NCBI RefSeq assembly: GCF_019320115.1
Contig: NC_089589.1
Span: 18,539,641 to 18,603,640, forward strand
Source of the DNA: Miscanthus floridulus
Taxonomy: Eukaryota > Streptophyta > Magnoliopsida > Poales > Poaceae
Direction: 5' to 3'
Length of the DNA: 64,000 bases
In this document: piece after piece, positions 55,786-64,000 of the stretch
How positions within the stretch are numbered: position 1 is the stretch's first letter
How the letters are laid out: the number at the start of each line of letters is the position of its first letter
Notes under the pieces: generated by a model
What the model was told of the DNA's origin: nothing
What the model saw: the letters and a program-made list of their open reading frames with translations, nothing else
The model's database searches: none
Made by a program: the position numbers and the translations under genes

Positions 55786-56089
55786 GGCATGAATTTGCCG
55801 AGTGCCAGTTGCCTTGACACTCGGCAAAGAGGGACTTTTTAAAAAAAATTAAATGTTTGCCGAGTGCCTCCTGATCTGGCACTTGACAAAGTTTATTAAA
55901 AATAAATTTGCCGAGTGCCAGATCGTGGGCACTCGGCAAAGACCCTAAATACATCCTGGCGCGCCCCTGCCCAAGTCACACACACACCGCCCTCGCGCCT
56001 GCCCTCGCGCCGCTCGCCCCTGCCGCCGCGCCGGGCCCGCAGCCCACCACTGCCGCCGGGCCACGCGCCCCCATCGCCACAGCTCGCCT

Positions 56090-56470
56090 AGGTTGGCCGG
56101 CCAACGCCGACGAGTGGAGGGGAGGAGGAGGAGAAGTAGAGGAGGAGGAGGAGAAGGAGAGGAGGAGAAGAAGAGAATAAAAGGAGGAGAAGGAGAGGAG
56201 GAGGAGGAGGAGAAGGAGAGGCAGAGAAGAAGGAGGAGGAGGAGAGGAGGTCACCGTTGCCCTATCCCGCCGCTTCCCCAGCCGTCGCCCCGTCCACCGG
56301 CGCCCCGGCCCCTTCACAGCCGCTACCCTACGACGCCCAGCAGGTATGCCCTACCGTCATCTTAGTAGTATTACTAGTAGTTGCAGTAGTAGTAGTGGTA
56401 GTAGAAGTAGTGGTAGTAGTAGTAGTAGTGGTAGTAGTAGGAGTTGTGGTAGTAGTAGGACCCACGCGAG
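56090..56470. repeat. Low-complexity (GGA)n and (TAG)n tracts
   Basis: Purine-rich GGAGGAGAAG runs fill 56110-56250 and TAGTAGTAG runs fill 56365-56460, in the leader and first intron of the tnpA remnant. Long open frames here are composition artefacts. Confidence 0.85.
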
Positions 56471-57060
56471 GCGTACAGCAACGCGACCGTCCACAGCCGC
56501 CTCAGTTAGTACACCGAGGTGGCAAGGGCGGTCCATGGGCTAGAGTACGATCCGAGCACCTAGAACTTTGATGGAGAAGTCGCCATGAGGGCAGGAGGAG
56601 GCAAGAAGCATGGGTGATACTGGCTTGGCGTCAGCACAATCGACAAGGCCTCTACTCCCACACTCTCCTAGATCCGAGCAAGGAGCACGAGCTCAAGCCC
56701 GGCCATATGCCCACGGCCAGACACTGCACAGCACCGGGTTGAGGCACTCCAGGTTATTTCTGTTTTATTCGTTGTTCATTGATTTTTAGATACCTTAGCT
56801 TTGCATTATTGTAACATTGGGGTAAAATATTGTAGGCCCAGCTGCAAGAAGAGAGGAGGCTACAGGAAGAGATGGAGGCGTGGATGGCGGTCGAGCGGGA
56901 GGATGATCGGTAGAGGATGGAGGCCGAGCGGGAGGCCGAGCGACAAAGGATGGAGCAGATGGTGTTGTACGTGCAAAGTCTTGGCGCCGCTATGGATCAA
57001 CCTCCACCACCTAGGCTATTCGCTTCGCCTCCACCTTCTCATGCAACTACTCCTGTGAGT
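56470..57060 (+). pseudogene. tnpA-type (Transposase_24-like) remnant in the second CACTA element
   Basis: AYSNATVHSRLS and a stop, then YTEVARAVHGLEYDPS, GGGKKHG and a stop, then STIDKASTPTLS and IRARSTSSSPAICPRPDTAQ lead to a donor near 56753. A Glu/Arg-rich coiled-coil exon follows (56836-57054; EERRLQEEMEAWMAVERE). At least four stops are present. It is the same gene as at 20827-21443. Confidence 0.7.
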
Positions 57061-58016
57061 ACTCCTGCAAGTTAGAACACACATCCAAAACATGCAATCT
57101 CACACATGCAAGTAATTCCTAGATTAGTTATCCAAGTAATCTCACACATGCAATCTCTTCTCCTTTGTGCAGCGTCCATCGGCGGCATCGAATGATGGGC
57201 TTCATCAAGTCGGAGAGTCGCCGGGATCAAATGTTGGGCCTCGCCATTCGCTGTGATTGCACTTGTGATATACTTATGCTTCTAATGCACTTGTGAGAGT
57301 ACTTATGCTTCTAATGCACATGTGGTTGTGAATGATGGATTACTTGTGAACTTCTTGTGATATATTGTGAGACATGTGATGTTTGTGATATATATGTGGT
57401 GGTTGTGATATATATGTGGTGGTTGTGATATATATGTGATGTTAGTGATGTCTGTTATATATATCTTCTGTTTGTCTGGATAGAATAGAAAAAACAAATA
57501 AAAAAGGGAGTTTATAGTCACTTTGCCGAGTGTTGCAGCCAAGGGCAAGACACTCGGCAAAGTGACCATTTCTCAGCACCTGGGAAGTCACTTTGCCGAG
57601 TGTCGTGGCTTCACCGAGTGTCGTGGCCATGACACCCGGCAATGTGACCATGATTTGCCGAGTGTCGTTGGCCTGACACTCGGCAAAGGCACGTGTTTGC
57701 CGAGTGCCTTGGTGCATGGCACTCGGCAAAGCCCACGCCTTTGCCGAGTGCCATGACCTCGGCACTCGGCAAAGCGCGCCGTCAGCGTGCCACCCGCCGT
57801 CACGACCACTTTTCTTTGCCGAGTGTCAGACCAGCACTCGGCAAAGCCTTTGCCGAGTGCCCGACAAATGACACTCGGCAAAGACGGCTTTGCTGACAAA
57901 TTTGTTGCCGGGTGGCCTTTGCCGAGTGTGGGACTCGGCAAAGCCTTTGCCGAATGTAATAATGGATTTGCCGAGTGCCCAGGCATTCGGCAAAGCGCCT
58001 GTTTCCAGTAGTGAAG

Positions 58017-60561
58017 TGGTCATAGAATAGTTATTCTGTGCCTAGCTACAAATATGTACTTCTTTGCATGGGCGGACCTGTAGTGGTGCCCGGACATACC
58101 CAACATTTTTGTCAAAAAATAGTAGCTAATAGGAGGTATACACATATATATTAATATATAGTATAGTTAAGCTTCAATATTGCAAGAGGAGACGCCGCCG
58201 CCGCCAAAAACTGTCCTTGCTCCTTGCTGTCGCCGTTGCCTCCGCCTAGGGCCCCTCTCCTTCCTATCCGATGCGTCTACCGCAGACAAGAAGGGGAGGG
58301 ACCCATCTTTTTCTGCAGTTTTCTAGTGTCTTAGGGTTGAGTCAAATAAATTTCCGGTGAAATCAGATGATTTTCTGTTAGGATCGTGTGTCCTATGATG
58401 ACTTCGGTGATTGCCACAACGAGATTACCGTGCAATCGTCGATTTTATTGGCATGCGACCAATTTGTGGCCTTTATCTGCAAGGGAGGAGTGCTTCTGAG
58501 AGCCCCCTACGAGGACAGCGACTCCGGGTCATCGATCTCATCGTCGATGGTCGTGGAGAGGATTACAAGGTCTCGAGGTGATGAATCTGCATCCTATCTC
58601 GTACCCTACGATGCAACTGTCGATATTCTATCAGCGATTTAGATGCGTTTTGGACTGGTTCCGAAGCGTTGGATCTTGTGGCATGTCCAATATTTTGGGG
58701 TTGGTCATTGGATATGGCATAAAGACTGCACTTTGGCTCCGGCATTCTAGGGAAGCCATTGGGGAAGAAGACGATTGAAGAATTTAGATAGAATATTATA
58801 TATATTTTATTTCAGATTTTTTCATGTGTAATTTAGGAATGTACTGTGTTAAGATTTAATATAAGTCCTCCTTCCCTTCGCAAAAAATAAGCTTAAATAT
58901 TGGAATTCTCTTCATCTTACTCATCAAAAATAAACCCACGTATCCATGTTGTGGCTCATTACCTATTTGCCCATTCAGCCGCCCTAAACTGCCCTTAAGG
59001 CTTTATGATCGATTCTAGTGCCATTCTCCTCCCTCGGTCTACTACCTGGCGACATAGGGCACTAGAGCTGCGAGCCAACATACGCTCTCGCGAGGTGGAA
59101 CCCTAGCGCCTGCCTAGACACAAGCTGCCGCTCGGCGCGTGTGGTCACTATGCCCACCCCGGAATGACCCTGGTGCGGCGACTTCCCAAGGGCACAGACA
59201 CATAGTGCTACAGCGGATCCACCACTCCTGCAACTCGAGGACTTTACAAGCATGCAGCCACAGCTCGGCTATGGGCCACTGGCCATCCTGCCAGGCACCA
59301 GCGTTTAGGACGGCACGTCGACCGTCAGCCGTCGGCAGGGCCACACGCCACACACCTACAAGGTAGCTGAAAACCCGGGTAGATCTCGATTCAATATTTT
59401 TTAATGAAATTTATACGTATAATCTCAAATTCTTGTGTGTTTGCTCAATTTGTGATCATTTTTCTTTCCTAGGTATACCCAACTTTGAAATTCTAGGTCC
59501 ACCATGGCTTCTGTGTCCATAGAGACAACACTACAATTGGTGATTCAAGTGCCATTTGCAATGGTGCAATTATAGCTGACGTTCCTTTCTAGAAAATCGT
59601 TTTGACTATATTTCATCTTTACGAAGTAGATAAAAACTACACATGCAAGCGTCATGAATAGTTTTTCGTGAGATTACAATTATATTATTTACCCTATGCT
59701 CTATATAGTATTGACGACCAAATGTGTCTTCGCTTGGGTGGTTTCAGTGGGAAAAGTAAACCATCTGGATTGGCAAATCAGGTCTTTTTTGGTTTAGTGA
59801 ATCCAAGTACAAGTTGGGATTTGGCATGGATCGGGTTGTAATGGCTCGACGTGTGACTTCCCCACCCTATAATTTACTTATACTTTTGAGTACCCAAACC
59901 GTAATTTACTTATCATTTTCCCTTGGAGATTTGGGAGGTTTAGGTGATCTTGCCGACCCTAGAGAAATTATACTCCAGACATAGCTACCCTAAAGGGTTT
60001 TGGTGCTCTAAGAGCAACTCCAGCAATTGTCCTCAAAACAGGGCCTCTACTTTTCATTTGAGGACTCCCCCTATTTTTAGGGCCCTATGTTTTGGGTTGC
60101 ACTCCAGCAGGACCCTCAAAACAGGACCTTCAAATTAATTTTAACAGCGCATAACACATATAACCCACTTGCCATTCTCTGTTTTATTGTCTTCCTTTAT
60201 CTTCTCTCCATTGACAAATATGGCCATGCTAGCAACAACAGAGAAGGGACGCCACTCGGGGCGTCGCTAGGAGAGGCACCGGTAGGGAGTGGCATGCCTT
60301 GGAGCGGCTCTGACGGGATGGGACCAGTCGGGAGGGGCTCCGCCCTAGGAGGCCGCCGCACCGGGAGGGGCGTGCAGCGTGTTGGTGGGGATACGTGCAC
60401 ATCTGGGAGTGGCTCTGACCGGGAGGCTGATGGCTAGAGCTGCACCCAAGTGTCAAGGGAAGGCGGACAACATCGCCGGAACAAGCCTGCCGGGGAGGGC
60501 GGTTTGTTGCCAACGCTGGGCGAGGTAGAGTGGAGGAGGAGGAGGATGGAGTGCGGGAGAC
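58017..60561. other. Mostly unassigned sequence with a small MITE-like repeat
   Basis: 58388-58750 has plus-strand frames (DDFGDCHNEITVQSSILLAC) that look like a decayed gene, but I recognise no family. About 60010-60170 carries the AGAGCAACTCCAGCA motif and an inverted-like GTTGCACTCCAGCAGGACCC, a common grass small-repeat pattern. Nothing else is clear. Confidence 0.35.
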
Positions 60562-61168
60562 ACTGTCGATGTTTGATGACCGGCAACGCGTCACGGGGCT
60601 ACCTGGAATGGTGATTGGTGGGCTTCGACGTGCGTAGAACTCGGCGGTAAATGCAAGAGACATCGATTTATATTGGTTCAGGCCGCTGAATAGCGTAATA
60701 CCCTAGCCCAGTCAGGCACGGTGCCTTTGTGTTGGGGTGTTGATTATGATTGATGTGTACAAGGGGTGTGCCTGCCTCTCTTTATATAGTCCAGAGGGTA
60801 GGGCATATTGATTTACTCCTAGTTGGCTACGACATGAGAGTCTTAGTTCTATTACAAAAACTAGCTTTCCTTATAATCCGACTAGGTCGGTCCTTGATAG
60901 CTTGGAGTACACGCCACCTTGTCTTGTGATGCCAAGCAGACCTTGGACCAGCCCAGGCCCCTATCAGGTTGTCGAGCCCGAAGGGAACACCTAGGATCTT
61001 GGTCCGTCAAGTCCGCCGAGCATTTCATGGTTGATCTTGGAAGTCTTCTTGTATCGCCAGGTATTGCCGAGTAGAAACAAGTAGTATCCGAGTGCCTTCT
61101 AAGAGAAGTCATGAAGTGCTCTTGAAGAATCTTCAGGTGATGTGCACTTTTCCGGAAAAGTGCACTCA
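60562..61168 (-). repeat. 3' LTR of a third Gypsy-type element
   Basis: On the minus strand it begins TGAGTGCACTTTTCC at about 61168 after a GAGGCTCGGGGG polypurine stretch and ends ACATCGACA at 60562. A TATATAAA box lies at 60781-60788. No second LTR is in the window, so the ends are inferred from TG...CA and the polypurine tract. Confidence 0.6.
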
Positions 61169-61612
61169 TTGAGTGTAGCCCCCGAGCCTCTTACTGTTTG
61201 AAACAAAGAGTTGGAGGATCTTGTCTGCAATTCTTTGCCAAAGAAATTTGAATGCATCAATAGAGGATATGTATCCCGAAGCCCCCGAGCCTAAAGCTGA
61301 CAACTCGGAGTCGACTATAGGATCTCGTAGATAATCTCAAGGGTGCAGAATGAATATCTTGCCAACCACAAAGACCAAGCAGCTGCTTGTCATGAAGTGG
61401 GTGGAATCTTGAAATCACATGCGAACAGTTACTGCTAGCTGATGCATCTCAGGCTGCTGCCGTATATGCTGTCCACAGCGTACTGTAGAGTTTGAGCTGT
61501 TGTCCTGTGCACCGTAAAGGCCTTTGAAGTGCAGCACATGGACCTGTCTTGGTGACAGAGAAAAGCTCGTTAGCCTCTGCATGAACCCAGTCTATAGAGT
61601 CCGTCTTCAGTC

Positions 61613-61620
61613 TATAAATA
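61613..61620 (+). promoter_or_regulatory. Possible antisense-gene TATA box in the third Gypsy remnant
   Basis: TATAAATA on the plus strand lies about 76 bp before an ATG at about 61690 and at the same relative place as the antisense promoters at 26082 and 38409. The frame after the ATG is short. Confidence 0.4.
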
Positions 61621-62143
61621 CCCTCCTGACAAGTGCTTGCACTTCAGTAGTAGGAGAGGTAGAGCAACTAAGGGTTGTAGCTTGAAAATATGGCAGTGTG
61701 CATGAAAGATGAGCCCCCGGGAGTAATCGGTTGTAGTTGTAATCATGCTTGCAACTTGGAGAATTCTTGTGATAGGGACTAGGAGTAGGCTAGTCCCACA
61801 GTAGTGCCGAATAGAATGGCTTGCTGCTGCAGCTAGAAGAATTCTTGTGACATGTGGATGGTGTCCTCATCCAGCAGTCCCATGTCAGTTCTTCGAGTGT
61901 GCAGTTCGACGTCTGTCCATTGAGGGTCATGTCTTGATCTGAGTGAGCTCAGACGTCGACGGCTTGGGTAGACAGATGCCAGAGGGAGCGCTATTCCGAG
62001 CTCTGTTGGTGACCCAAGACTGGTAGACGAGGAAGTTTTGCATTGTTGGAACCCGAACCTGGATGCACTGCGTGTTCACCTCGGAAACAGCTGCATCTAG
62101 TCGGGTGTAGCCTGCCGAGTAGTATCTAGAGTCTTTGTATTTT

Positions 62144-63435
62144 GAGGAAAATCCACCAGCGGTCCACGAAGTTGGCACAAGGTGTCACTTAGGTCCCCGA
62201 ACTTTCAAAGTGATATCTGTAGGTCCCTAAAGTTGCCAGAGGGTGTCATCTAGGTCCCAAACTTTCAAAGTGATCACCGGAGGTCCCTAAACTTGGCAGA
62301 GGGTGTCATCCAGGTCCCAAACTTTCAAAGTGATCACCGCAGGTCCCTAAACTTGGTAGAGGGTGTCATCCAGGTCCCAAATACTGTAGCGATTCGGCAC
62401 AGAATTTTAAAAAAACAAATCTAAATTTCGGTAATGTAGCTACATTCTGCAGAAAATTCTAAAAATTGTATCTTTTTAATACGATCTCGCACGAAGATGA
62501 TTTTTATATAAAAGTTGTAGCTCTCGACGGGATCTACAACTTTCTAGTTTTGAGTTTTTTAATTTGAGGTCGCTAATACACTCAAAAAAATTAAATAAAT
62601 TTTTAGCAGTATATTAATCGCGTACGAACGCTTGTCGCCTTGAAAAAAACAAATCTTCTTTATATGTCATCTGATAGAGATAATTTCTATATAAAAATTG
62701 TAGCGCTACAACTTTCTAATTATGAGTTTTTAATTTAAGGTCGGTAAGATGCTAAAAAAGTTAAAATGCTGATTTCAGTTCATGTATAGTGGTTTTGCAT
62801 TTTAAATTTTTTTGAACATCTTAAAGACTTCAAATTGAAAAACTCAAAATTAGAATGTTGTAGATCTCATCGAGCGCTACATCTTTCATATAAAAAGTAT
62901 CTCCATTTGATAGCATATAAGAAAGATATGTTTTTTCAAGGCGACAAGCGTTCGTACACGATTAATATACTGCTGAAAATTTATTTAATTTTTTTGAGTG
63001 TATTAGCGACCTCAAATTAAAAAACTCAAAACTAGAAAGTTGTAGATCCCGTCGAGAGCTACAACTTTTATATAAAAATCATCTTCATGCGAGATCGTAT
63101 TAAAAAGATACAATTTTTAGAATTTTCTGCAGAATGTAGCTACATTACCGAAATTTAGATTTCTTTTTTTAAAATTCTGTGCCGAATCGCTACAGTATTT
63201 GGGACCTGGATGACACCCTCTGTCAAGTTTAGGGACCTGCGGTGATCACTTTGAAAGTTTGGGACCTGGATGACACCCTCTGCCAAGTTTAGGGACCTCC
63301 GGTGATCACTTTGAAAGTTTGGGACCTAGATGACACCCTCTGACAATTTTAGGGACCTACATATATCACTTTGAAAGTTCGGGGACCTAAGTGACACCTT
63401 GTGCCAACTTCGTGGACCGCTGGTGGATTTTCCTC
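62144..63435. mobile_element. 1.29-kb foldback Mutator-like element with about 630-bp arms
   Basis: The whole element is an inverted repeat: GAGGAAAATCCACCAGCGG at the left pairs with CCGCTGGTGGATTTTCCTC at the right, and pairing continues to a short centre near 62790. The exact 9-bp duplication TTGTATTTT (62135-62143 and 63436-63444) is the TSD length of Mutator-like elements. Each arm has 60-bp tandem units (AGGTCCCTAAACTTGGCAGA...). No transposase is present. Confidence 0.93.
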
Positions 63436-63766
63436 TTGTATTTTCATATGGCTGACTAGGCCAAGTTCTTGTATTCTTGAAAGAATCCGACTTGTAATCT
63501 TGAAATGATGTTGAATAAATCTGTGAATTCCGACCGTGTCCTTATATTCTCTCTAGTTGGGATCGAACCGGCTGCTGCAGTGCTGCACAGCAGTCTTGTA
63601 GCCCCCGATCTGACTGCTTGGTGAAGCGTAACAAGATGGGGTGTAATTAGACCAGGTAGATACTGTGAACACTGTGGGAACAAACAAACTAGTGGGCCGT
63701 TGAGGGGTAAATGCGTTTGCAAGAAACACGCAACCGCTGCTTCGGGCCGCGTTCCCTCGTCAAGGG

Positions 63767-64000
63767 GGTGTTTAGTTTCCACTCAAAAAAAATTCGCACA
63801 GTAAAATCGAATGTTTGGACACATGTATGAAGTATTAAATATAGATAAAAAAACTAATTGTACAGTTCGCCATGAATTTGCGAGACGAATCCATGATTAG
63901 CCGTAACTGCTACAGTACCCACATTTGCTAATGACGAATTAATTAGGCTTAATAAATTCGTCTCGCTGTTTCCAGACGAGCTATGCAATTAGTTTTTTTA
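63767..64000. mobile_element. Long-TIR MITE running off the window end
   Basis: It shares the core GAATGTTTGGACACATG, GCTACAGTA and TTAATTAGGCTTAATA with the element at 17955-18301. Its right end is outside the window. Confidence 0.65.

Larger units (their letters stand above)
54490..58013 (+). mobile_element. 3.52-kb non-autonomous CACTA element, sister of the one at 18380
   Basis: The left end CACTACGGGAGACACGC and the reversed right end CACTACTGGAAACAGGC are flanked by AAG (54487-54489 and 58014-58016). It has the same TTTGCCGAGTG/CACTCGGCAAA subterminal repeats, palindrome, GC-rich leader, tnpA remnant and layout as 18380-22670. Confidence 0.94.
61169..63765 (-). mobile_element. Internal remnant of the third Gypsy-type element
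   Basis: AGCCCCCGAGCCT-type sequence at 61175 and 61280 and GTAGCCCCCGATCTG at 63595 resemble the non-coding part beside the 3' LTR of Tat-lineage elements. No pol domain is present. It is split by the foldback element 62144-63435 and abuts a MITE at 63767. Confidence 0.5.

Noticed and set aside
59040..59370. Possible gene in a GC-richer stretch
   Set aside because: Frames on both strands are short, with no motif or splice context.
1..64000. tRNA, rRNA, centromere or telomere repeats
   Set aside because: I saw no cloverleaf-like tRNA gene, rDNA, TTTAGGG array or 150-180-bp satellite in the window.

Overview
This is nuclear DNA from a plant, almost certainly a grass and probably a panicoid one (sorghum, maize, Miscanthus or sugarcane type). 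The evidence is dense nesting of grass-type CACTA transposons, Tat-lineage Ty3/Gypsy retrotransposons and small MITEs, with GT-AG introns and TATA boxes. Nearly all of the window is transposable-element sequence. Host genes survive only as fragments: an unassigned exon pair split by a CACTA element (288-308 and 13469-13697), an exon-like stretch near 15.2-15.5 kb, and a WD40/coatomer-beta'-like gene fragment (51556-54117).

Layout. 309-13468 is one 13.2-kb CACTA element with CTC target-site duplications (TSDs). On its minus strand it carries a TnpA-like gene fused to a Ulp1 protease domain, a decayed TNP2 transposase and a GRF zinc-finger gene; the last is split by a 1.45-kb CACTA element (11214-12663, TSD GAG). 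A hAT MITE sits at 6542-6699. 13.5-18.3 kb holds a PIF-type MITE, a CACTA end remnant, a LINE with a second retroposon inside it, a hAT MITE and a long-TIR MITE. 18380-22670 is a CACTA element (TSD TTG) with a 950-bp palindrome and a dead tnpA. 24760-36577 is an old Tat-type Gypsy element on the minus strand (TSD CCCAC) with a truncated 5' LTR and an antisense Transposase_28-like gene. 37015-49723 is a very young Gypsy element on the minus strand (TSD GCTAC, LTRs differing at one of 964 positions). It has intact gag-protease and pol frames and a six-exon antisense gene encoding a plant mobile domain (PMD) protein. 51.5-54.1 kb is the WD40 gene fragment with a CACTA element inside it (52407-53659). 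54490-58013 is a second CACTA element of the palindrome-bearing family (TSD AAG). 60562-63765 is the 3' part of a third Gypsy element, carrying a 1.29-kb foldback MULE (62144-63435, 9-bp TSD). A MITE runs off the window end.

How the parts relate. The young element at 37-50 kb is the best candidate for something new. It looks autonomous in the sense direction, and its antisense PMD gene has its own TATA box and phase-0 introns. The hexamer ATCGGC/GCCGAT is scattered through the LTRs, promoter, introns and all reading frames about fifteen times more often than chance. That pattern suggests DNA-level selection, possibly as a binding site for an element-encoded or host protein. Both full-span Gypsy elements carry an antisense gene between integrase and the 3' LTR, from different families, and the third remnant keeps a candidate antisense TATA box at the equivalent place.
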